Shown piece after piece: positions 33,900-40,924 of a stretch of 42,667 nt of DNA (its first letter is position 1; each line of letters begins with the position of its first letter). Made by a program: the position numbers and the translations under genes. This DNA is from Clostridia bacterium. GTDB taxonomy: Bacteria > Bacillota > Clostridia > Oscillospirales > CAG-272. The notes beneath the pieces were generated by a model. The model was not told the DNA's origin. It did not search any database and worked only from the letters and a program-made list of their open reading frames with translations. The DNA lies in NCBI GenBank assembly GCA_017415325.1, contig JAFQGY010000222.1, positions 1 to 42,667 of the forward strand. Reading direction: 5' to 3'.

Positions 33900-34874
33900 A
33901 TGACCAACCCGTACCGGTATTCCGATACCAACAAACGATACTGCACATTCGACTACTACACCAGACACCGTTTCGGCGGGAAATGCGCCAAGGCACCGCT
34001 GGACATCGGCTGCACCTGCCCCAACAAGGACGGGCGATGCGGGGTGGGCGGATGCATCTACTGTCTGGACGGAAGCCGGAGCGCTGTGGGAGAAACCATC
34101 CGGGAACAGTATCTCTCGGCGGTGACGGTGGCAGAACGGAAGTGGAAGAACCTCGGCGGCATGATCCCCTATTTCCAGTCGGGTACAAACACCTACGGAG
34201 ACATGACAGATATCCGGCGGGCATGGGACGAGGCTGCCTCCATGGAGAAGGCGGTCATGATCGGTATCGGCACCCGGGCGGACTGTCTCGGGGAAGAGGT
34301 ACTGGAAGCGCTGGCGGCCCTCTCGGAAAAGATTCCGGTGATGGTGGAGCTGGGACTGCAGACCATCCACGACAGCACGGCAAAGACCATCCGCCGGGGA
34401 TATGACAGGGCCGTATTTCTGGACGGCTACACCCGGCTGAAAACCATGGCAGACCGGCTGAACGGCCCCTCACCCAAAGGATACGGCAGGCTGTCGGTGG
34501 GAATCCATATCATCAACGGGCTGCCTGGGGAAAACAGGGACAGGATGCTGGAAACGGCTGCGGCGGTGGCGAAGATGGAACCGGATCTGGTGAAAATCCA
34601 TCTGCTGCACATCCTGAAAGGCACCGACATGGCAGGGCTGTATGAAAGCGGCAGCTATGTCCCTCTGGAACGGGAAGAATACTGTGAAATCGTCTGCCGC
34701 CAGCTGGAGCTTCTGCCGGAGGACACCATCATCGGCCGGATCACCGGGGACGGTATGGCGGATGTGCTGCTGGCCCCCCAGTGGAGCCGCCGCAAAACGG
34801 AAGTGGCCAACACCATCGACAAGATGCAGGCGGGGGAAGACACGTGGCAGGGAAAAATAAGAAGTAAGAAATAA
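33900..34874 (+). CDS. TIGR01212-family radical SAM protein (YtqA/YhcC type)
   Basis: A 324-residue protein. The N-terminus (YRYSDTNKRYCTFDYYTRHRFG) and the cysteine cluster DIGCTCPNKDGRCGVGGCIYC set the [4Fe-4S] cluster of this radical SAM family. The middle has FQSGTNTYGD, IGTRADCL and ELGLQTIHD; the end has VKIHLLHILKGT and RITGDG. The reaction of TIGR01212 is not settled; an RNA-modification or maintenance role has been proposed for relatives. GGAGG stands 6 nt before the ATG. Divergent from the TRAP operon. The last five residues (IRSKK) are encoded by a heptad array. Confidence 0.9.
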   Translation: MTNPYRYSDTNKRYCTFDYYTRHRFGGKCAKAPLDIGCTCPNKDGRCGVGGCIYCLDGSRSAVGETIREQYLSAVTVAERKWKNLGGMIPYFQSGTNTYGDMTDIRRAWDEAASMEKAVMIGIGTRADCLGEEVLEALAALSEKIPVMVELGLQTIHDSTAKTIRRGYDRAVFLDGYTRLKTMADRLNGPSPKGYGRLSVGIHIINGLPGENRDRMLETAAAVAKMEPDLVKIHLLHILKGTDMAGLYESGSYVPLEREEYCEIVCRQLELLPEDTIIGRITGDGMADVLLAPQWSRRKTEVANTIDKMQAGEDTWQGKIRSKK

Positions 34875-35004
34875 GAAATACAAAGAAAAACGTAAGACGT
34901 AAGAAAAACATAAGAAGTAAGAAATAAGAGGTATCACCATGCGTGATTCCGGAAGAGCTGTATGGAAATACTTCTTACTTCTGACCTCTTACTTCTTACT
35001 TATA
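34858..35004. repeat. Heptad stop-array R5, forward and inverted arms
   Basis: The forward part starts at 34858 inside the radical SAM gene, runs past its stop and continues in patches to 34933 (including GTAAGACGTAAG). The inverted arm 34969-35004 ends about 6 bp before TGGAGG, the ribosome binding site of the next gene. Potential stem about 30 bp. Confidence 0.8.
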
Positions 35005-35018
35005 CTTGGAGGTATACT

Positions 35019-35873
35019 ATGCGTTTTGAAAAAATCAACGAAAAGAGAAGCTACAGGAACAGCGGGGCAGGGTTTGTGGAAAGCGACAGGGAAATGGCGT
35101 ATCCCAGACTGTGTGCCCATAGAGGATTTTCCACCATTGCACCGGAAAACAGTATGCCGGCGTTCGGGGCTGCTGTGGCCATGGGGGCGGAGGAAATCGA
35201 ACTGGATCTGTGGCCCACGGCGGACGGGGAAATCGTTTCCTGCCATGATGGCACACTGGACAGAGTTTCCACCGGCTCCGGCAAGCTGTCCGACAGAACC
35301 CTGGAAGAACTGCTGACCTATGATTTCGGCATCAAGCACGGCGACCGGTTTGTGGGGATGAAGATCGTACAGTTCGAGGAAGTGCTGGAAAAGCTGGCGG
35401 GACGGTGCATCATGAACATCCACATCAAGTCCGACGAAGAAGGCATCGGTTCCAGAGCCACCACGGCCGCGCCCTATACGGAAGAAACTCTGGGCAAGAT
35501 CGTGGATCTGATCCGGCGGTACGACTGTGCGGAACATGTGTATTTCATGACGCCCAACCGGGTGATTCTGGGCATCCTGCGGGATCTGGCGCCGGAAATG
35601 CACCGGGTAGTGGGCTTCAGCGGCAACCCCAAGGACATGATTCCCGAAGCACTGGAATACGACTGCACCGGGATCCAGCTGTTCAAGCCCTACTTTGATC
35701 AGGCAATGGTAGACGAAGCCCACGAAAAGGGACTGATGTGCACGGTATTCTGGGCCGACGACCCGGACGAAGCCGAACGCTATCTGGACATGGGCATCGA
35801 AACGATCCTGACCAACGATTACGAAGTGGTAGCCAACCGGGTAAACGGAAGACTGCGGAAATATAAGAGATAA
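35019..35873 (+). CDS. Glycerophosphodiester phosphodiesterase family protein
   Basis: A 284-residue cytoplasmic protein with the full GDPD signature: CAHRGFSTIAPENSMPAF (catalytic His-Arg and Glu-Asn), EIELDLWPTADGE and CHDGTLDR (metal and second His). It then has NIHIKSDEE and the C-terminal TILTNDYEV strand. It hydrolyses glycerophosphodiesters to glycerol 3-phosphate and an alcohol. ATG 35019, after TGGAGG, is preferred to a frame that opens in the repeat arm. No signal peptide, unlike the GDPD lipoprotein at 3397. The stop and the last two residues fall in a heptad array. Confidence 0.9.
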   Translation: MRFEKINEKRSYRNSGAGFVESDREMAYPRLCAHRGFSTIAPENSMPAFGAAVAMGAEEIELDLWPTADGEIVSCHDGTLDRVSTGSGKLSDRTLEELLTYDFGIKHGDRFVGMKIVQFEEVLEKLAGRCIMNIHIKSDEEGIGSRATTAAPYTEETLGKIVDLIRRYDCAEHVYFMTPNRVILGILRDLAPEMHRVVGFSGNPKDMIPEALEYDCTGIQLFKPYFDQAMVDEAHEKGLMCTVFWADDPDEAERYLDMGIETILTNDYEVVANRVNGRLRKYKR

Positions 35874-36040
35874 GAAGTAAAAATAAGAGATAAGAAGTAA
35901 GAAATAAGAAGTAGTCTGTGATGACAGAACGGCTTATCGGGCGGTACGGATACATCCTTTTTGTATCTGTCCGTTCGCCAGGCCGTTCTCTGTTTCGGAC
36001 TACTTCTTACTTCTTATCTCTTACTTCTTACTTTTCTTAT
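35864..36040. repeat. Heptad stop-array R6: long hairpin between convergent genes
   Basis: The forward arm 35864-35914 overlaps the end of the GDPD gene. The inverted arm 35999-36040 overlaps the end of the minus-strand DUF6809-like gene. The arms are complementary over about 40 bp. Inside, a second hairpin ACAGAACGGC (about 35924-35933) pairs with GCCGTTCTCTG (about 35980-35990), with GGATACA/TGTATC nested, so the whole 175 bp can fold as one structure. Confidence 0.85.
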
Positions 36041-36300
36041 CCCATGGCTTCCACCAGAAACTGCACAGCGTACCGGATACCCTCGGTGAAGGCATCTTCC
36101 TGGGCCAGGCAATACAGCTCCTCTTCATTGGATTCGTATTTTTCCAGGATTTTTATCTGTTCTTCGTTCAGTGTGGACAGCAGTTTTTCCCGGTGCCGGT
36201 TTTTATACTGCAGCAGTCTGTTGATTTCGGCATTGTTGGCGGATACCTCGCTGCCGGGGTGGATGTCGCCGTACCAGATTCTGTGGATGAAGTCTTTCAT
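36037..36300 (-). CDS. DUF6809-like small protein
   Basis: An 87-residue protein: MKDFIHRIWYGDIHPGSE opening, a helical middle (LQYKNRHREKLLSTLNEEQIKILEKYES) and a helical end (EGIRYAVQFLVEAMG). This matches small helical proteins I know as DUF6809, common in Clostridia, often encoded with or near plasmid- or phage-like HTH genes. Function unknown. AGGAGG lies 8 nt before the ATG on the minus strand. It is transcribed divergently from a Cro-like regulator with overlapping -35 elements. The stop codon is the first unit of the inverted heptad arm. Confidence 0.7.
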   Translation of the reverse strand: MKDFIHRIWYGDIHPGSEVSANNAEINRLLQYKNRHREKLLSTLNEEQIKILEKYESNEEELYCLAQEDAFTEGIRYAVQFLVEAMG

Positions 36301-36345
36301 GGTGTTGTGTCCTCCTGTATATACACATTATAATGGGCATGTTCT

Positions 36346-36396
36346 ATTATACACATTTTACCGGGTATTGTCAATAGAATGACCATAGTTTATAAT
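36346..36396. promoter_or_regulatory. Overlapping divergent promoters sharing one -35 region
   Basis: Plus strand: TTGTCA (36368-36373), 17-bp spacer, TATAAT (36391-36396). Minus strand: TTGACA (36369-36374), 17-bp spacer, TATAAT (36346-36351). The two -35 hexamers overlap by five bases. TATACACATT occurs twice on the minus-gene side (about 36320-36329 and 36348-36357), possible operator half-sites. Confidence 0.8.
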
Positions 36397-36428
36397 ACAT
36401 TCAGTACCGTAGAAAAAGAGGAACCTGT

Positions 36429-36650
36429 ATGTTTACATATGATAAACTCTGGCAGACCATGAAGGAACGGGGCATATCACAATATAAACTGGAAAAGGAT
36501 TACAACATCAGCAGAGGAACCATCAGTACCCTGCGAAAAAACGGCAACGTTACCGTTTACACACTGGATACTCTGTGCCAGATTCTGCACTGCCGGGTCG
36601 AAGACATTCTGGAAATCATCCCGGATGAAGACTCCCCCGAAACCAAATAA
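36429..36650 (+). CDS. Cro/C1-type HTH regulator
   Basis: A 73-residue single-domain XRE regulator: YDKLWQTMKERGISQYKL, then the helix-turn-helix YNISRGTISTLRKNG, and CQILHCRVEDILEII. Of the HTH_26 subtype often found in Clostridia. It is divergent from the DUF6809-like gene with a shared -35 region, so it may control both. A strong terminator follows directly. GAGGAA precedes the ATG. Confidence 0.88.
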   Translation: MFTYDKLWQTMKERGISQYKLEKDYNISRGTISTLRKNGNVTVYTLDTLCQILHCRVEDILEIIPDEDSPETK

Positions 36651-36717
36651 AAAAACGGCTTACCGTACAGGAGAGATACTGTGGTTTTGTATCCTGCCTG
36701 TATGGTAAGCTGTTTTT
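36651..36717 (+). terminator. Terminator of the Cro-like gene
   Basis: AAAAACGGCTTACCGTACAGG (36651-36671) pairs with CCTGTATGGTAAGC and TGTTTTT (36697-36717), a stem of about 20 bp with few mismatches, ending in a T run. Confidence 0.85.
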
Positions 36718-36740
36718 GGGTGTGGCTGAAGGAAGGGAGG

Positions 36741-37061
36741 TTGGGTGCAGTAGTGAAGAAATCCCCCGTCACACCGGATATAGAGAACGAAATAGGAGAG
36801 TCGGCTGCCGGTGCGCCACCCCCCTTGAAAAGGAGGGCGCATTGGTATGGCTGAAAGCTGTGTAGCCATATAGATATACGAAAGCCTTAGTCATTAAAGC
36901 ATTTGTAATACTATTTTCTGTGCAGAAAACGAACATCAAAGCCGATTTCAGCCATAAAAACGAGCCCTCCTTTCCAAGGGGGGTGGCGCGCCTTCCGCTA
37001 CCTACCACTCCTGCACTCTCTCAACAAGGCGTGACGGGGGATTCCCGCTCTGCACCCAACA
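36741..37061. repeat. 320-bp palindromic repeat, copy 2 (inverted relative to copy 1)
   Basis: Left arm TTGGGTGCAGTAGTG and AATCCCCCGTCACACCGG matches the complement of the right arm of copy 1. The right arm (GGCGTGACGGGGGATTCCCG, then CTGCACCCAACA) matches the complement of copy 1's left arm. The inner GCCACCCCCCTTG / CAAGGGGGGTGGC arms are also present. It occupies nearly all of 36718-37081. Confidence 0.85.
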
Positions 37062-37081
37062 GTCGTTAATCCGTATTCATC

Positions 37082-38515
37082 TCACTGATAGAATTCCGTA
37101 ATCTTCGCAATGGTGGCCAGCTCCTTGGATTCGCCGGACTGGTAATAGGACGCCACATTGTTGTTCTTCACCGTCTGGGCGATCAGCTGGTACTGCATGC
37201 CGCCGGGCACCAGATTTACGAACAGGTAGGAGAAGCTGATGATCCGGTTCTGGAAAATCATGTCCAGCATTTCCGCGGATTCTTCATCAGTGGAGTACCG
37301 GTTCTTCAGCGCCTTTTCACAGTATGCGGGCAGAATGTGCTTGTAGCCGGCGTAGCTCATGGCTTCCGTAATGATCCCGGTGCGTTCCAGATCTCCTGCC
37401 GTGATCGGGATGGACAGGAGCAGGTCGGTGCAGGCGGATACATAGTCTTCCTGCAGTTCGTCCACCTTGGGGAAGGGAACGATACCATAGGTCATTTCCG
37501 TATCCAGCAGATAGGGAATCTGGTCGCCGATGCACTTGAAGGTGAACAGCCCCGAGCCGGCCGCAAACATTTCCATGGCTTCGTTCCGGTCGCCGCCGAA
37601 GTTCACCCATACGCTGTTGTTGCCGGTGCCGCCCATCCAGTTGTGGAGCTTGTCGATGAGGTTGTAGGTGGTTTCGTGGTTCAGATCCAGCGTCATTTCC
37701 GCAGAATCCTTGGCGGTCTTCTTATAGGCTTCGATGCCGAAGGATTCCAGCCAGCAGTAGGGGGCGTTGGTGAACACAAAGCCCATGACATCTCCCTTGT
37801 CCTGCTTCCCGTCCCCGTTTACGTCCACATAGACTTCGTTGGAGATGGCCGCCATATTGTCGATGGTCCAGCTGCCTTCCTTGACCATATCATAGGGATT
37901 TTCCAGACCCATATCGACAATCATGTCCTGGTTGAAGAAGGTTACGCGGGTTTCATGCAGGGCACGGTAGGTGGTGTAGTTGGAGATATAGTACATCTTC
38001 CCGTTGAGGGTCAGGGATTCCAGCGTGAACTGAGGCCACCATTCGGCGGTGGTATCCACATAGGGCAGTTCGTAGATATTGTGGAACCAGCCGTTGAGGG
38101 CCATGCCGCCGGTGGTGCAGTCGTGCAGCTGTCCTACGTCATAGGCATCGTCTCCGGCCATGATGTACGCCTGGATGATGTTGGTGTCGGAGTTGGAGGT
38201 GATGGAGATGGTTTCGTAGGTGATATTGAACTGTTCGCCCACCTGTGCGTTGGCTTCGTACACGGCGTCGTTCACCACTTCCCCGGTGACCTCGGGAGAA
38301 TGGATATACTGGATGGTATTGTCCGTGGTCAGGATCCGGTAGGAGTAGCCTTCGTAGTCCTTATCCGGCAGATCGGGCTTGGCTTCGGTTTCCACCGTTT
38401 CGGCGGCGGTTTCGGCAGAGGTGTCCGCTGTGGTCTGGTCTTCGGGAGCACCGCAGGACACGGCACTCAGGCACAGCATGGCAGCAAGGATGCAGAGAAA
38501 AATACGTTTTTTCAT
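37082..38515 (-). CDS. Extracellular solute-binding lipoprotein, orphan 2
   Basis: A 477-residue lipoprotein: signal peptide ILAAMLCLSAVSC, acidic Thr-rich linker (ETAAETVETEAKPDLP), then a solute-binding fold with VTGEVVNDAVYEANAQVGEQ, AEWWPQFTLESLTL, GSWTIDNMAAIS and a calcium-loop-like DVNGDGKQDKGDVMG. The ending carries SAEMLDMIFQNRIIS, equivalent to blocks in the other three. It is divergent from a close relative at 38738. Transported ligand unknown; no permease is nearby. AAAGGAA precedes the ATG. Confidence 0.82.
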   Translation of the reverse strand: MKKRIFLCILAAMLCLSAVSCGAPEDQTTADTSAETAAETVETEAKPDLPDKDYEGYSYRILTTDNTIQYIHSPEVTGEVVNDAVYEANAQVGEQFNITYETISITSNSDTNIIQAYIMAGDDAYDVGQLHDCTTGGMALNGWFHNIYELPYVDTTAEWWPQFTLESLTLNGKMYYISNYTTYRALHETRVTFFNQDMIVDMGLENPYDMVKEGSWTIDNMAAISNEVYVDVNGDGKQDKGDVMGFVFTNAPYCWLESFGIEAYKKTAKDSAEMTLDLNHETTYNLIDKLHNWMGGTGNNSVWVNFGGDRNEAMEMFAAGSGLFTFKCIGDQIPYLLDTEMTYGIVPFPKVDELQEDYVSACTDLLLSIPITAGDLERTGIITEAMSYAGYKHILPAYCEKALKNRYSTDEESAEMLDMIFQNRIISFSYLFVNLVPGGMQYQLIAQTVKNNNVASYYQSGESKELATIAKITEFYQ

Positions 38516-38555
38516 AGAAAAGATTCCTTTCCGTGTTTGTATTGCATATACCTGT

Positions 38556-38585
38556 ATTATACCGTTATCCGGAAAGGATTGTCAA
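38556..38585 (-). promoter_or_regulatory. Promoter of solute-binding lipoprotein orphan 2
   Basis: On the minus strand: TTGACA (38580-38585), 18-bp spacer, TATAAT (38556-38561) preceded by GG. Confidence 0.78.
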
Positions 38586-38657
38586 GAGATTTTTGTATTT
38601 TCTGCAGTATAAACAGAGAAAAATTTCCGGTTTTTTCAAAAATATGCCGAAAATGTA

Positions 38658-38686
38658 TGGACAAACATTTTTAGTTTTGATATAAT
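38658..38686 (+). promoter_or_regulatory. Promoter of solute-binding lipoprotein orphan 3
   Basis: TGGACA (38658-38663), 17-bp spacer, TATAAT (38681-38686). It lies 51 bp before the start codon and faces away from the divergent orphan 2 promoter. Confidence 0.72.
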
Positions 38687-38737
38687 TATCATATACAAAT
38701 TCATATACTTCACCGGACCACAGAAAGGAATGCACCC

Positions 38738-40198
38738 ATGAAACAGACCAAGCAGTTTTTCATCCTGATCCTGGCTTCTCTCCTGCTCCTTTCCGGATGC
38801 GGCGCACAGGAAGCGGAAACCACAGCAGACACAGCCCCGGCAGTACAGACCGAAACGGAAGAAGAAACCATTCCCGAACCGGATCTGCCCTACACCACCT
38901 TCGACGGACGTTCCCTGCGGTTCCTCTATGCCAACGATGCGGGGGTTCCTTATTCCGTCAAGGACATCTGGGTGGACGGCGTCACCGGGGAAGTGGTGAA
39001 CGATGCGGTATACGAACGGAACACCGCTGTGGAAGAAAAGTTCAATATTGTCATCGAAGGCAATCCCCAGAATGTCCGGTATGCGGTAAAGGAACAGGCC
39101 AAAAAGGAAATTGTGTCGGGACTCACCAGCTTTGACGTGATGGCGGAAGAATGCAACAATGCCTATCCGCTGGCGCTGGAAGGGCTGTTTTACAACTGGC
39201 TGGAGCTGCCCCATGTGAATTTTGATGCAGACTGGTGGGACGGCAATGCGGCAGAGCAGCTGTCTCTCCGGGGCAAACTGTTCCCCATGGGAGGGGACAT
39301 CATGATGCAGACCTCCGCTTCCTCCCGGATGCTGTACATCAACAAGACCATGGCAAACGACTACGGGCTGACCGTTCCCTATGACGACGTCAGAGACGGC
39401 ACCTGGACCATGGACAAAATGCTGGATATGGTAACCACCGTGGTTGCCGACCTGAACGGGGACGGGGTCATGGACGGGTACGACCAGTACGGGATGCTGA
39501 CGGAAAACCCGGAATTCTTCATCACGGGCTGCGGCGTGGTCTTCTCGGAAAAGAACGATGCGGACGAACCGGAGCTGACCTTCGTGAACGAAAGCACCAT
39601 CACGGCGCTGGAAAAGATCCATCTGCTGCTGCAGGACAAGGATCACACCCTCTCCTATGACGACACCGCCAAGGGCATGGATACCTCCGGCTTCAACCAT
39701 ATCTACGACTTCGGCCGTTCCCGCTTTGCTGCCGGACAGTTCCTGTTTGTGCAGAACGGCCCCGGCGTGGCACACCAGTTTTCCGACATGGAAGACGAAT
39801 ACGGCATCCTGCCCAATCCCAAGCTGAACGAAGCACAGCCGGATTACTATCATCTGGTGGATGCCTTTGCGCCCATGCTGTTTCTGCCCTCCACGCTGGA
39901 AGACCCGGACATGGTGGGGATGTGCATGGAATACCTGAACTGGCTGTCCTCCACCACCGTCAAGGAGGCCTTCTACGAAATCACCATGAAGAAAAAGCGG
40001 GCCAATGCGCCTGACGACGCCGAAATGCTGGATATCGTACGCCAGTCCTGCCGGTATGAAATCACCTATATCTACGACACCGGTGTGCTGGGGGTTCTGC
40101 GGGATTCCTACAAGAACGGCAATCTGATGTCCACCTGGGCTTCCCGGGAAAAGTCCGTCAACGCCAAGCTGGAAAAGCTGCTGGATACGATCTCCTGA
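38738..40198 (+). CDS. Extracellular solute-binding lipoprotein, orphan 3
   Basis: A 486-residue lipoprotein: signal peptide ILASLLLLSGC, a Thr/Glu-rich linker and a solute-binding domain with VTGEVVNDAVYERNTAVEEKF, ADWWDGNAAEQLSL, GTWTMDKMLDMV, the calcium-loop-like DLNGDGVMDGYDQYG and AEMLDIVRQS near the end. It shares the family pattern with orphans 1, 2 and 4 but is not a near-identical copy. AGAAAGG lies upstream. It is followed 71 bp later by nrdG, which has its own promoter. Probable oligosaccharide receptor; ligand unknown. Confidence 0.83.
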   Translation: MKQTKQFFILILASLLLLSGCGAQEAETTADTAPAVQTETEEETIPEPDLPYTTFDGRSLRFLYANDAGVPYSVKDIWVDGVTGEVVNDAVYERNTAVEEKFNIVIEGNPQNVRYAVKEQAKKEIVSGLTSFDVMAEECNNAYPLALEGLFYNWLELPHVNFDADWWDGNAAEQLSLRGKLFPMGGDIMMQTSASSRMLYINKTMANDYGLTVPYDDVRDGTWTMDKMLDMVTTVVADLNGDGVMDGYDQYGMLTENPEFFITGCGVVFSEKNDADEPELTFVNESTITALEKIHLLLQDKDHTLSYDDTAKGMDTSGFNHIYDFGRSRFAAGQFLFVQNGPGVAHQFSDMEDEYGILPNPKLNEAQPDYYHLVDAFAPMLFLPSTLEDPDMVGMCMEYLNWLSSTTVKEAFYEITMKKKRANAPDDAEMLDIVRQSCRYEITYIYDTGVLGVLRDSYKNGNLMSTWASREKSVNAKLEKLLDTIS

Positions 40199-40205
40199 GC
40201 CGATC

Positions 40206-40234
40206 TTGCAATTTCCGGCGGTCTGTGGTATACT
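40206..40234 (+). promoter_or_regulatory. nrdG promoter
   Basis: TTGCAA (40206-40211), 17-bp spacer, TATACT (40229-40234) with TGG before it. Confidence 0.7.
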
Positions 40235-40269
40235 AAACTTCCATAAAACCGAAAGAAAGTGATTCTGTC

Positions 40270-40863
40270 ATGTCATCCATTTATACGCCCCTGACCGCCG
40301 AACGCCTTGCCGCCCTGTCCGAAAAGGATCCCGCTCTCAAGCCTGCCGAAATGCCCATCCGGCTCTACGGCATTGTCCGGGAATCCATCGTGGACGGGCC
40401 GGGACTGCGGTTTGTAGTCTTTGTGCAGGGCTGTCCCCACCACTGTCCGGGCTGCCACAATCCCGAAAGCCACGATCCCGAAGGCGGCTTCATGACCACC
40501 ACCACCCGCATCTGGGAGAACCTGATCAAAAATCCCTCGCTCCGGGGAGTGACCTTTTCCGGCGGGGAACCCTTCCTCTGGGCAAAGGAGCTGGCGGAGG
40601 TTGGCCGGTGTGCAAGGGAACGGGGTCTGGACGTGATGACCTATTCCGGCTGGACCTGGGAAGAACTGCTGAAAATGGCGGAAACGGACGCCGGTGTGCG
40701 CTCTCTGCTGTCCGTGACCCGGTATCTGGTGGACGGGCCGTTCGTGCAGGCCGAAAGAGATTTGTCTCTGCGGTTCCGGGGCAGCAGAAATCAGCATATC
40801 CGGGATATTGACCACTGGCCGGCATCCGATGAAGCGGTCCTGCTGGACGACATCTGGAAATAA
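40270..40863 (+). CDS. nrdG: Anaerobic ribonucleoside-triphosphate reductase activating protein (NrdG-like)
   Basis: A 197-residue radical SAM protein with C55, C59 and C62 in GCPHHCPGC for the [4Fe-4S] cluster, preceded by RESIVDGPGLRFVVFVQ. It also has the SAM-binding FSGGEPF and the NrdG-specific end (VDGPFVQAERDLSL, then FRGSRNQHI). It makes the glycyl radical on NrdD for anaerobic dNTP synthesis. About 30 residues precede the usual NrdG start, and a second start could exist downstream (ATG within AEMPIR). nrdD is not in the window. The ribosome binding site is weak. The stop begins a degenerate heptad array. Confidence 0.88.
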   Translation: MSSIYTPLTAERLAALSEKDPALKPAEMPIRLYGIVRESIVDGPGLRFVVFVQGCPHHCPGCHNPESHDPEGGFMTTTTRIWENLIKNPSLRGVTFSGGEPFLWAKELAEVGRCARERGLDVMTYSGWTWEELLKMAETDAGVRSLLSVTRYLVDGPFVQAERDLSLRFRGSRNQHIRDIDHWPASDEAVLLDDIWK

Positions 40864-40881
40864 GAGATCCGAAATCAGAGA
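40861..40881 (+). repeat. Degenerate heptad stop-array R7
   Basis: TAAGAGA, TCCGAAA, TCAGAGA: 7-bp spacing kept, units partly mutated. The first TAA is the stop of nrdG. Confidence 0.6.
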
Positions 40882-40924
40882 GAATTCCTGTACACAAATC
40901 TGTATTCACAAAGGAGATGCACCT

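Noticed and set aside
34962..35018. Upstream extension of the second GDPD protein with a hydrophobic LLTSDLLLLTY segment as a signal peptide
   Set aside because: The segment is the translation of the inverted heptad arm; TGGAGG just before ATG 35019 shows the real start.
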